Source: Cohnella laeviribosi DSM 21336
Lineage (GTDB): Bacteria > Bacillota > Bacilli > Paenibacillales > Paenibacillaceae
NCBI RefSeq assembly: GCF_000378425.1
Contig: NZ_KB899808.1
Coordinates: 208,176-272,175, forward strand
Direction: 5' to 3'
Length of the DNA: 64,000 bases
This document shows positions 17,812-26,238 of this stretch, piece by piece. The position numbers were made by a program, and so were the translations under genes. The notes under the pieces are model-generated. The model was not told the DNA's origin and ran no database searches. It worked only from the letters and a program-made list of their open reading frames with translations. The stretch's first letter is position 1, and each line of letters opens with the position of its first letter.

Positions 17812-18726
17812 ATGAACGAATATCTTGCGGGACTGATCACGGAGGAAATCAATCCGGATACGCAAATGATCGACGAATGCTCGACAGAGGAAATGCTTCG
17901 GCTCCTCAACCGGGAGGACGCCAAGGTTCCCGCCGCCGTGGCTGCCGAAATTCCGCAAATTGTGAAAGCGGTTGATATTCTTCACCGTCTTCTGAAGAAC
18001 GGAGGAAGAATGATCTATATAGGAGCTGGCACTTCGGGGAGGCTAGGCGTTCTGGACGCATCCGAGTGCCCGCCCACCTTCGGCGTGGACCCGTCGCTTG
18101 TGCAGGGGCATATCGCCGGAGGGGACATGGCTTTACGAGTAGCCGTCGAAGGCTGCGAAGACGATGCAGAGGAGGGGATCGCGTTAATCGAGCGGTGCGG
18201 GGTGACGGACAAGGACGCCGTGATCGGCATTTCCGCGAGCGGCAGCGCCGCGTTTGTCATCGCCGGCCTGAAGAGGGCGGCCGAGCTGGGAGCGGCGACG
18301 ATCGGCGTCGTAAACAATAAAAATTCGAAATTATCAGAAGTTTGCGACGTTTGTATCGCTCCCGTCGTCGGGCCGGAAGTGATCATGGGCTCGACCCGCT
18401 TGAAAGCCGGCACCGCGACCAAGCTTGTGCTCAACATGCTCACGACTTGCACGATGGTGAAGCTGGGCAAGACGTACAACAATCTGATGGTCGATTTGAA
18501 GGCAAGCAACAAGAAGCTGTATGACCGGTCCATACGCATTATTAAGGCCGCGACCGGCGCAGACGCCGAAACGGCGACCGAATTTTTGCACAAGGCTTCG
18601 ATGAATTGCAAGCTGGCAATCTTGATGATCAAAACCGGGTTGGGAGCGGAAGAAGCCGAACAGGCTCTGCTCAAGTGCGACGGCAATCTGAAAGCGGCCA
18701 TACGTACATACACGACAGTCGTTTAA
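17812..18726 (+). CDS. murQ: N-acetylmuramic acid 6-phosphate etherase
   Basis: Cleaves the lactyl ether of MurNAc-6-phosphate to give GlcNAc-6-phosphate and D-lactate, in the cytoplasm. 304 residues, standard length. The SIS core shows YIGAGTSGRLGVLDASECPP, VIGISASGSAAFVIAGL and the catalytic-side GSTRLKAGTATKLVLNM. The C-terminal helical part has EEAEQALLKCDGNLKAAI. It is the first gene after the operon promoter and the committing step of the pathway. Confidence 0.95.
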   Translation: MNEYLAGLITEEINPDTQMIDECSTEEMLRLLNREDAKVPAAVAAEIPQIVKAVDILHRLLKNGGRMIYIGAGTSGRLGVLDASECPPTFGVDPSLVQGHIAGGDMALRVAVEGCEDDAEEGIALIERCGVTDKDAVIGISASGSAAFVIAGLKRAAELGAATIGVVNNKNSKLSEVCDVCIAPVVGPEVIMGSTRLKAGTATKLVLNMLTTCTMVKLGKTYNNLMVDLKASNKKLYDRSIRIIKAATGADAETATEFLHKASMNCKLAILMIKTGLGAEEAEQALLKCDGNLKAAIRTYTTVV

Positions 18727-18787
18727 GCCCGCCGCTTCCGCCCGCAAGTCCAAATCGAATGGATAACCAAAGGGGAGGACGATTGGA

Positions 18788-20233
18788 ATGGCAAGAAAGT
18801 TTCGCGTATTAGCATCGGTATTGGCTTTATCCGTATCGCTGTCGGCGCTGGCGGCGTGTTCGTCTAAAGGCGGCGACGCTTCTTCGAGCCCTTCCGGCAC
18901 GGCAAGTCCGAGCGCGGGCGCGTCGGAAGCGAAAGACACCATTACCGCGCTGTTGCCGCCGGTTTCCGCGAACTATCAGAACAACTTCGAACAGATGGCG
19001 AAGGACTTTAACGCCCTGTATCCGAATCTGACGCTCAAGATCGAACCGGCCAGCTGGGAAGATATGACGCAGAAGCTGGATACGCAGGTGAACGCAGGAA
19101 GCCCGCCGGACATCGCCTTCATCGGCTCAGACGGCATTTCCAAGTACGTGCAGCAGGGCATGCTGATGGACATTACCGACGTGGCGACGCCCGACATGAT
19201 CAACGATTTCGATAAGGCGCCGCTGGAATACATGAAGAAAGGCGACGGCCTCTACGGCTTCCCGGCGTATATGGAAATCCACGCGCTGGGCGGCAACAAG
19301 CAGTTCCTCGAAGAAGCCGGCATCGATTGGAAAAACGTGCAGAAAAACGGGTGGACGTACGAGGAATTCCGCGAGGCGATCAAAAAAGGCGTCGTCAAGG
19401 AAGGAGACAAAACGAAGCGCTACGGCTTCGTGTTCGCCAACGCCGGCGTGACGTCCAAGGACTATTTGAATATTCTCATCAAAAACGCGGGCATGCCGTC
19501 TGCGTTTACGCAGGACTTGAAATACGCCTATACCAGCAAAAACTATCTGGAAGTGCTGAAAGCGGTACGGCAGTTGATCGACGACGGTTCGATGCCGAAA
19601 GAGCTCAGCTCGGTCGACGCGGGCAAGCGCTGGAACATGTTCCTGACCGGGCAAACGATGATCACCGGCAAAGGCCTTGCGACGTTCGAAAACTCTGCCA
19701 ACAAGAACAACGAAAAGCTCAAAGCCAATGACGGCAGCGCCGTCGAAGGCAGCATTCCGGTCGAGTACATCGTCCTGCCCGTTCCTTCGTTCCTGGGCCA
19801 GCCTCCGGTGTCCTCCCCGGCGGTCGACGGCTACGTTACATTCCGCGGCAAAAAGGAGCCGACGCCCGAGCACAAGGCGAACGTTGTCAAGGCGGCGTAC
19901 TTCCTGGCCAGCGGCAAAGTGGCGGCAACGACCAACAACGAGCTGTTCGTCGCGCATATTACCAAGAGCGGCAGAGAAGCCGCGAAGAGCATGACGGTCA
20001 ACCGAAATCCGGACAACGTGGCGGCTGTCGAAGTGCTTCTGTCCCATGCGGCCCCGGCCCGTCCCGACATTCCGGTCGAACTGGGCGCCAAGGCGATCAA
20101 GCTCGAGGACGAGGTCATCATTCCGAAATTCCAGGCGCTGCTTGCCAATGAAATTACCCCCGAGGACATGTACGAGGCGGTCAAGAACGCTGCGATCAAG
20201 GAATTCGGTCAGGACGGCGTCGTGCAAGATTAA
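18788..20233 (+). CDS. ABC transporter sugar-binding lipoprotein (CUT1 type)
   Basis: Extracellular solute-binding protein family 1, 481 residues. The lipoprotein signal has lipobox ALAAC (C24), then a Ser/Gly-rich linker. The mature part begins ITALLPPVSANYQ and has FIGSDGISKYVQQGMLMDIT and GLYGFPAYMEIHALGGNK, typical of oligosaccharide binders. It is followed by two permeases, while no ATPase gene is present, so a shared MsmX-type ATPase must energise it. Sitting between murQ and anmK, it probably binds MurNAc, anhydro-MurNAc or a muropeptide disaccharide. That substrate is inferred, not seen. Confidence 0.88.
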   Translation: MARKFRVLASVLALSVSLSALAACSSKGGDASSSPSGTASPSAGASEAKDTITALLPPVSANYQNNFEQMAKDFNALYPNLTLKIEPASWEDMTQKLDTQVNAGSPPDIAFIGSDGISKYVQQGMLMDITDVATPDMINDFDKAPLEYMKKGDGLYGFPAYMEIHALGGNKQFLEEAGIDWKNVQKNGWTYEEFREAIKKGVVKEGDKTKRYGFVFANAGVTSKDYLNILIKNAGMPSAFTQDLKYAYTSKNYLEVLKAVRQLIDDGSMPKELSSVDAGKRWNMFLTGQTMITGKGLATFENSANKNNEKLKANDGSAVEGSIPVEYIVLPVPSFLGQPPVSSPAVDGYVTFRGKKEPTPEHKANVVKAAYFLASGKVAATTNNELFVAHITKSGREAAKSMTVNRNPDNVAAVEVLLSHAAPARPDIPVELGAKAIKLEDEVIIPKFQALLANEITPEDMYEAVKNAAIKEFGQDGVVQD

Positions 20234-20317
20234 CGGAAGTTCACGGAGGACAGCCGCGGGTATTCCGCCGGCGGCCGTCCTCCGCGTTACGGGGAACGGG
20301 GAAAGGAGTCAGGCAAT

Positions 20318-21220
20318 ATGGCTCGGCTGTCAAAAGGCATAAAGAAGCGAAAGATCCATGAAGACGGAGCTTGGGCCTATGCGTTCATCGCGGTGGCGCT
20401 GGTGGTGTACGCGATGTTTACCGCATACCCGGTCGTCAGCGCGTTTTTGATCAGTTTCGAAGAATACAAACCTCTGGGCTCCACCTTTGTCGGCTTTGAA
20501 AATTACGCCAACACGTTCGGCGACGCGCTGTTCTGGAAAGCGATCCGAAATACGATCGTCTATACGGCGCTTACGGTGCCGGTCGCCCTTGTCATTTCCT
20601 TTGCCGTGGCGATTTTGATTTTGCCGTTCAAAAAATGGCTGCAAACCGCCTTCAAGGCGGTGTATTATTTGCCGGCCGTCGCGTCCGGCGTCGCGCTTTC
20701 CGTCGTCTGGCTGTGGATTTTCGATCCGCTGCCGTCCGGGATTCTGAACCGGATGATCGGCCTGTTCGGCATCGAAAACCAGAACTGGCTGGGCTCCAGC
20801 GCGACATCGATGTTTTCCCTCGTGCTCATGTCCTGGCTGTCCAGTCACGGAACGAGCATCATCATCTATCTGGCTGCGCTGCTCGGCATCGACAACAGCT
20901 ATTACGAAGCGGCGGAGCTGGACGGAGCGTCCTTTCTGCAGAAGCTCTGGCACATCGTCATTCCGTTTCTGAAGCCGACGACCTTGTTTCTGCTTGTCAC
21001 GGGCGTGATCGGCTCCTTCCAGGTGTTCCAGAACGCCTATCTGATGACGGGCGGGGGACCGGACAACGCGACGACGATGGTGGGGCTGCTGATTTTCAAC
21101 AATGCCTTCAAATATTTCGAATTCGGCGAGGCGGCCGCGCAATCTCTGATTCTCGCGCTGATCATTGCCGTCATCTCGTATTTCCAATTCAAATTCCTGG
21201 GTAACGACGTAGAGTACTAA
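20318..21220 (+). CDS. ABC sugar permease, MalF-like
   Basis: Integral membrane component of the CUT1 importer, 300 residues with six predicted helices. The ATPase-docking EAA loop is EAAELDGASFLQKLWHIVIP. AGGAGTC-type spacing before the ATG and the position after the binding protein place it in the operon. It pairs with the permease at 21240. Confidence 0.9.
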   Translation: MARLSKGIKKRKIHEDGAWAYAFIAVALVVYAMFTAYPVVSAFLISFEEYKPLGSTFVGFENYANTFGDALFWKAIRNTIVYTALTVPVALVISFAVAILILPFKKWLQTAFKAVYYLPAVASGVALSVVWLWIFDPLPSGILNRMIGLFGIENQNWLGSSATSMFSLVLMSWLSSHGTSIIIYLAALLGIDNSYYEAAELDGASFLQKLWHIVIPFLKPTTLFLLVTGVIGSFQVFQNAYLMTGGGPDNATTMVGLLIFNNAFKYFEFGEAAAQSLILALIIAVISYFQFKFLGNDVEY

Positions 21221-21239
21221 GAGGAGGGGCGAACGGCAT

Positions 21240-22100
21240 ATGGCGTTATACAAACAGCATTCCGGCAACAAGCTCGTCAAATACGTCCGGAACACCGCGA
21301 TTGCGGCTGCCCTCCTCGTATTTGCGGTCGCGACGTTGTTTCCCATCTACTTCATGATCATGTCATCGTTCGGCGATCCCGTCGAGGCCGGGGCCGTCAG
21401 CTATTCGCTCTGGCCGAAAAAAATTTCCTTCGATTCTTACCGGTTTTTCTTCGATTACAGTCCTCACTCGTTCAAATGGCTGCTTAACTCGCTTATCGTG
21501 GCCGCGTCCGTCATGGTGACCAACGTCGTGTTCGCAAGTCTTGCGGGCTACGCCTTCTCGAAAATCCGCTTCAAGGGCCGGAACGTGCTGTTCTCCGTGC
21601 TTCTGTGCGCCATGATGATTCCGTATCAGGTCACGCAGGTTCCGCTGTATATTCTCGTCGTCAACATTTTTCAAATCGAAAATACGTACAGCGCCCTGAT
21701 TTTGCCCGGCCTGGTGACGGTGTACAACATCTTCCTGGCCAAGCAGTTCATGGGGTCGATTCCGACCGAGATTATCGAAAGCGCCAAGGTGGAGGGCTGC
21801 AACCAGCTGCAGATCTTTACGATGGTGATTTTGCCGCTGTCCAAAACGGTGCTCGCCGTCATGGCGATTCTCACCTTCATGGACAACTGGAATACCTTCT
21901 TCTGGCCGTTTCTGGTAACCAATACGATGGAAATGCAGACGATTCAGGTCGGATTGAAAAATTTCCGTTTCGCCAATACGACGTATTTCGCGCCGATGAT
22001 GGCGGGCGCCACCATCTCCGCGCTTCCGATGTTCGTTCTGTTTTTCAGCTTGCAGAAATATTTTCTCGAAGGCGTTACCGTCGGCGCGGTGAAAGGCTGA
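21240..22100 (+). CDS. ABC sugar permease, MalG-like
   Basis: Second permease of the importer, 286 residues with six helices. The EAA loop is slightly deviant, ESAKVEGCNQLQIFTMVILP, with Ser and Glu where Ala and Asp are usual. GAGGAGGGG lies upstream of the ATG. The next gene, anmK, starts 13 bases after the stop. Confidence 0.9.
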   Translation: MALYKQHSGNKLVKYVRNTAIAAALLVFAVATLFPIYFMIMSSFGDPVEAGAVSYSLWPKKISFDSYRFFFDYSPHSFKWLLNSLIVAASVMVTNVVFASLAGYAFSKIRFKGRNVLFSVLLCAMMIPYQVTQVPLYILVVNIFQIENTYSALILPGLVTVYNIFLAKQFMGSIPTEIIESAKVEGCNQLQIFTMVILPLSKTVLAVMAILTFMDNWNTFFWPFLVTNTMEMQTIQVGLKNFRFANTTYFAPMMAGATISALPMFVLFFSLQKYFLEGVTVGAVKG

Positions 22101-22113
22101 GGGTGGAAGGCGG

Positions 22114-23304
22114 ATGAACGCTACATATAGGCAAACCAAACGCCGCTATGCCGTGGGCCTGATGTCCGGCACGTCGGTCGACGGGATCGACGCGGCCGTC
22201 GTCGAAATCATGGAAACTCCCGGCGATCGGCTCCGGGTCAGGCTGGTCGCTTTTGAAAATAGGCCGTATCCGGCCGAAGCCAGAGAAGAGATTTTCGCGC
22301 TGTTCGATCCGCGGGAGGCGACGATCGACCGGGTCGGACGCCTGAACGTCTGGCTGGGCGAGCTGTACGCCGAGGCGGCGCTTTCGGTCATCGCGGCGGC
22401 CGGACTCAAGCCCGGGGACATATCGGTCATCGGCTCCCACGGGCAAACGATCCTTCACGCCCCGGAAGTCCGGCGCGAGGGCGGCTACGAGCTGCGGTTC
22501 ACCGTCCAGATCGGGGAAGGAGCGGTCATCGCCGCAAGGTGCGGCATCCCGTGCGTCACCGATTTCCGCGCGGCCGATATGGCGGCCGGCGGACAGGGCG
22601 CGCCGCTTGTTCCGTTTACGGAGTATTTGCTGTACCGGGAAGAAGAACGGACGCTGCTGCTGCAAAATATCGGCGGCATCGGCAATATGACCGTCCTGCC
22701 CGCCGGCTGCGCGCCGGACCAGGTGATTGCCTTCGATACCGGTCCGGGCAACATGCTGATTGACGGGCTCGTATCGCGGCTTTATCCGGGCAAGAACATG
22801 GATGCGGGCGGCGGAATTGCCCGAAGGGGACGCGTCGATCCAGAGCTTCTGCAATGGCTGCAACAGGAGGACTACTACCGCTTGCCGCCCCCCAAATCGA
22901 CCGGCAGGGAGCTGTTCGGCTCGGCATACGTCGACAAGCTGCTTGCCGTCATGCGGGAGCGCGGCCTGTCGGCGGAGGATGCGATTGCGACCGTCACGTA
23001 TTTGACGGCATGGTCGATCGGCGACGCGTACCGCCGCTTTGTCCGGTCCCGCCATCCGGCGGACGAGATGCTCGTCGGCGGAGGCGGAAGCTACAATCCG
23101 GTTCTGCTCGATTTTCTCCGGCGGGAGATGGAGCCGATGGGCGTGAACGTGCGGACGCAGGAAGAAGCCGGCCACAACAGCGACGCCAAGGAAGCCGTTG
23201 CCTTCGCTTTGCTGGCGGACCTGGCCATGGCGGGGCGTCCGGGCAATCTCCCTTCCGTTACGGGAGCGCGGCGGCCGGTTGTGCTGGGGAAAATCTCGTA
23301 TTGA
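22114..23304 (+). CDS. anmK: Anhydro-N-acetylmuramic acid kinase
   Basis: Hydrolyses the 1,6-anhydro ring and phosphorylates, giving MurNAc-6-phosphate, the MurQ substrate. 396 residues. Motifs: VGLMSGTSVDGIDAAVVEI (ATP/sugar site), VIGSHGQTILH, NIGGIGNMT and FDTGPGNMLIDGL. Its presence implies that 1,6-anhydro-muropeptides, products of lytic transglycosylases, can feed the pathway. A GGTGGAAGGCGG lies upstream of the ATG. Confidence 0.95.
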   Translation: MNATYRQTKRRYAVGLMSGTSVDGIDAAVVEIMETPGDRLRVRLVAFENRPYPAEAREEIFALFDPREATIDRVGRLNVWLGELYAEAALSVIAAAGLKPGDISVIGSHGQTILHAPEVRREGGYELRFTVQIGEGAVIAARCGIPCVTDFRAADMAAGGQGAPLVPFTEYLLYREEERTLLLQNIGGIGNMTVLPAGCAPDQVIAFDTGPGNMLIDGLVSRLYPGKNMDAGGGIARRGRVDPELLQWLQQEDYYRLPPPKSTGRELFGSAYVDKLLAVMRERGLSAEDAIATVTYLTAWSIGDAYRRFVRSRHPADEMLVGGGGSYNPVLLDFLRREMEPMGVNVRTQEEAGHNSDAKEAVAFALLADLAMAGRPGNLPSVTGARRPVVLGKISY

Positions 23305-23330
23305 TTCCGGAAGAAAGGAGGCGCCGCGTC

Positions 23331-24305
23331 ATGATCGCAGCCTGGGACCGGCGATACGCCGGGGAGACGATCGCGTTGTGGAACCGGGAAGCCGTCATGG
23401 ACGGGTACAAGGAGCTGACGGAGGAAAGCTTTGACCGCATTTTTTTGTCCAATCCGTATTTCGATTCCGGCAACGCTTTCGTGCTGCTGGATGCCGGCGG
23501 CAGGGTGAAGGGGTTCGCATGCGGCTGCACGGGCGACGACCTGCCGCTTGGGGATACGGCGGGTTATCTCACCTGCATCGTCCTATCAGGCGACTGCAAA
23601 AACGACGAGCACTTCGGTCGGATGCTGGAAGCGTTGGAGCGGCGTTTCCGGCAGCTCGGCAAAAAACAGGCGGAGGTGTTGTTTTTCAATCCGATGCGGC
23701 TTCCGTGGTACATTCCGGGCACGCCGGGACACGAGCATAACAATGCGCCCGGCGTTCCGGTCGACAGCGCGCTGCATCGGTTCCTGCTCGGCAACGGCTA
23801 TGCGGAACGGACCCGGGAGAACGCGATGTACCTGCATTTGTCGGGCTTTGCGATTCCGGACGAGATCGCGGCCAAGGAAGCCAAGGCCGCCGCGAGCGGA
23901 TACTCGGTCGGACTGTTCGATCCGGCGAAGCACAGCGGGGTAGCGGAGATGTTGGTGGGGCTGAACAATCCACTGTGGCAAAAGGAAGTCGCGTCGTGTA
24001 CGGCGGAGGGCAAACCGGTGGTGGTCGCCTCGCGCGGAGGAACGGTCGTCGGATTCGCCGGCCCGGTCGTTCGTCAGGACAACGGGAGGGGCTACTTCGC
24101 CGGAATCGGGGTGCATCCCGATCACGAGGGGCACGGACTGGGGACGATTTTGTTTTTCCGGTTATGCGAAGCGTTCCGGGACATCGGAACGGAGTACATG
24201 TCGCTTTATACCGGAAGCGGGAACCCGGCCATCCGGATTTACGAGAAAGCCGGGTTCAAAACCGTCAAACAATTTGCGGTGATGCGAAAGGAGCTTGCGC
24301 GATGA
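23331..24305 (+). CDS. GNAT-family N-acetyltransferase
   Basis: 324 residues. The C-terminal half is a clear GNAT domain: FAGPVVRQDNGRGYFAGIGV, HPDHEGHGLGTILFFRLCEA (acetyl-CoA loop) and LYTGSGNPAIRIYEKAGFK. The N-terminal half (AAWDRRYAGETIALWNRE) may be a second, degenerate GNAT fold. AAAGGAGG lies 10 bases before the ATG at 23331; the frame is open further upstream but overlaps anmK. Its stop overlaps the next start (ATGA). A role in acetylating an amino sugar or peptide of the imported material is inferred from position only. Confidence 0.82.
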   Translation: MIAAWDRRYAGETIALWNREAVMDGYKELTEESFDRIFLSNPYFDSGNAFVLLDAGGRVKGFACGCTGDDLPLGDTAGYLTCIVLSGDCKNDEHFGRMLEALERRFRQLGKKQAEVLFFNPMRLPWYIPGTPGHEHNNAPGVPVDSALHRFLLGNGYAERTRENAMYLHLSGFAIPDEIAAKEAKAAASGYSVGLFDPAKHSGVAEMLVGLNNPLWQKEVASCTAEGKPVVVASRGGTVVGFAGPVVRQDNGRGYFAGIGVHPDHEGHGLGTILFFRLCEAFRDIGTEYMSLYTGSGNPAIRIYEKAGFKTVKQFAVMRKELAR

Positions 24306-25006
24306 GCGAGCAAAAGACCACGATTTTGGCGATCGGCGGACACGTCGGCGATATGGAGCTGACGGCGGGCGGGGTGCTGGCCAGCCATTCGCTGAAAGGC
24401 GGCCGCATCGTCACGCTGGCGCTGACGGCGGGTGAGCGCGGCGTTCCGGAAGGCCGGGAAGTCGGGGAATACCGCAAGCAGAAAGTGCGGGAGGCAAAGG
24501 CGTTCACGGACATGCTGGGCGGCGAGGCGATCGTCTTCGACGTGCCCGACGGAGAACTGCAAAATACCGAAGAAATGCGGCTTCGCGTCTGCGACGTCAT
24601 TCGCCGGGTACGGCCGGACGTCATCATCACCCATTACAAGAGCAGCATGCACAAGGATCACAACACGACGCACCTCATTGTGGGCGACGCGCGCTACTAT
24701 GCGGCGCTTGCGCCGCTGAAGCGGGAGCTGCCGGCCTTTTTCGCCTCCAGGCTTTACTATGCCGAGAACTGGGAGGATGCGGTCGACTATAAGCCGTACA
24801 TCTACGTGGGTTTCGATCAGGAAGCGTACGACTTGTGGGTGAAGGCCGTATCCCAGCACTGGTTCGTGACCGGAAGCCAATCGTTCCCTTATTTGGAATA
24901 TTACAAGCACCTGGCGCGGGTTCGCGGCATCGAAGCGCGGAAGATGTACGCCGAGACGTTTATGGTTCCGCCGGAAACGATACGCGTGCTGAAAGACGAG
25001 CTGTAG
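24302..25006 (+). CDS. PIG-L family deacetylase with altered active-site motif
   Basis: Zinc-dependent N-acetyl-sugar deacetylase fold (MshB/BshB family), 234 residues. The first family motif, normally AHPDDxE, reads GGHVGDME here: H14, D17 and E19 are kept but the catalytic-base aspartate position is G16. The second motif is MHKDHNTTH, close to the usual HPDH. The start overlaps the GNAT stop, so the two are translationally coupled and may act on the same molecule. De-N-acetylation of GlcNAc or MurNAc derivatives is plausible but unproven, and the missing Asp could mean altered chemistry. Confidence 0.82.
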   Translation: MSEQKTTILAIGGHVGDMELTAGGVLASHSLKGGRIVTLALTAGERGVPEGREVGEYRKQKVREAKAFTDMLGGEAIVFDVPDGELQNTEEMRLRVCDVIRRVRPDVIITHYKSSMHKDHNTTHLIVGDARYYAALAPLKRELPAFFASRLYYAENWEDAVDYKPYIYVGFDQEAYDLWVKAVSQHWFVTGSQSFPYLEYYKHLARVRGIEARKMYAETFMVPPETIRVLKDEL

Positions 25007-25025
25007 AAAAAAAGGGGTTGTCGGC

Positions 25026-26168
25026 ATGGTTCGAAACGGGATCGATCGCATCGGGAAATACGCCCATTTGTTCAAAGGAAAACGAGTGGGCCTCATTACG
25101 GCGCCGACCGGCTTGAACGCCGATTTTGTCTCGACCATTCAGATTTTGCACGAGAACTTTAACCTGACCGCGCTGTTTTCGCCGGAGCATGGCGTGCGCG
25201 GCGATATCGAGGCGGGCGGCGAAGTCGGCACGTATACCGACCCGATAACGGGCGTACCGGTATACAGCCTGTATCGCAAAGACTCCAAGCGCATGACCCG
25301 GGACATGCTGGATGCGGTCGATGTCGTCGTGTACGACATTCAGGATGTCGGCGTCAGGTATTATACGTTCATCTATACGATGCTCTATGCGCTGGAAGAT
25401 TGCGCGAAGGCCGGCAAGGCGTTTGTCGTGCTGGACCGCATCGATCCGCTGGACGGGCTGACGGTGGAAGGGAATATTTTGAAGCCGGGGTATCTGTCGT
25501 TTGTCGGCAACTATCCGCTCACGGTCCGCTACGGACTGACGGCCGGCGAGGTGGCGTTGATGGCGAACGAGCAGATGAACTGGAACGGCAAGCTGCACGT
25601 CGTTCCGTGCGAAGGCTGGGAGCGGCGGATGCTGTTTCCGGAGACGGGGCGGATCTGGGTGCATCCTTCGATGGGGATTCCCCGTTTCGAAACCGCGTTG
25701 CTTTACGCCGGAACCTGTCTGTTCGAAGGCACTAACCTGTCGGAAGGCCGGGGCACGACGTTTCCGTTCGAGATGATCGGGGCGCCGTTTATCGAGCCGC
25801 AGCGGCTTGCGGACGAAATGAACGGCCGGAAGCTGCCCGGCGTCCGGTTCCGCCCGGTTTATTTCAAACCGACGGCATCCAAGTTCCGGGGCGAGCTGTG
25901 CGGAGGCGTTCAGCTGTACGTTACGGATGCTCGCGCCGTTCGCCCGCTCGAGACGGGCATTACGCTATTGTATACGATCAAGCGCCATTATGAGCCGTTC
26001 GCCTTCTTGCCGCCTGTCAAAGAGGGTTCCAGGCCGTTTATCGACTTGCTGTGCGGAGACAGCCTGTACCGGGACGATTCCGTCGGGATGGAGGCGCTGC
26101 TGGAGCAATTCCGGGAAGAGAGCCGGCAATTCGCACGGATCAAGCGGCAGTATCATCTGTATGATTGA
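25026..26168 (+). CDS. namZ: Exo-beta-N-acetylmuramidase NamZ-like (DUF1343, GH171)
   Basis: B. subtilis NamZ releases MurNAc from the non-reducing end of peptidoglycan fragments. This protein has 380 residues and the family blocks LFSPEHGVRGDIEAGGEVG, VVYDIQDVGVRYYTFIYTM, FVVLDRIDPLDG and LSEGRGTTFPFEMIGAP. No signal peptide is present: it begins MVRNGIDRIGKYAHLFKGKR, so it is predicted cytoplasmic, unlike the secreted B. subtilis enzyme. AAAGGGGTTG precedes the ATG. It pairs with nagZ directly downstream. Confidence 0.9.
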   Translation: MVRNGIDRIGKYAHLFKGKRVGLITAPTGLNADFVSTIQILHENFNLTALFSPEHGVRGDIEAGGEVGTYTDPITGVPVYSLYRKDSKRMTRDMLDAVDVVVYDIQDVGVRYYTFIYTMLYALEDCAKAGKAFVVLDRIDPLDGLTVEGNILKPGYLSFVGNYPLTVRYGLTAGEVALMANEQMNWNGKLHVVPCEGWERRMLFPETGRIWVHPSMGIPRFETALLYAGTCLFEGTNLSEGRGTTFPFEMIGAPFIEPQRLADEMNGRKLPGVRFRPVYFKPTASKFRGELCGGVQLYVTDARAVRPLETGITLLYTIKRHYEPFAFLPPVKEGSRPFIDLLCGDSLYRDDSVGMEALLEQFREESRQFARIKRQYHLYD

Positions 26169-26238
26169 AGGCAGAAAGAGGGGCGGAAAATCCGCCGTTT
26201 TGGTGAAAGACCAAATGACATGGATGGGGCGATCAGGG

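Noticed and set aside
22854..23330. 5' extension of the GNAT gene through anmK
   Set aside because: A strong AAAGGAGG before 23331 and the family N-terminus support the shorter form; the extension overlaps AnmK coding sequence.
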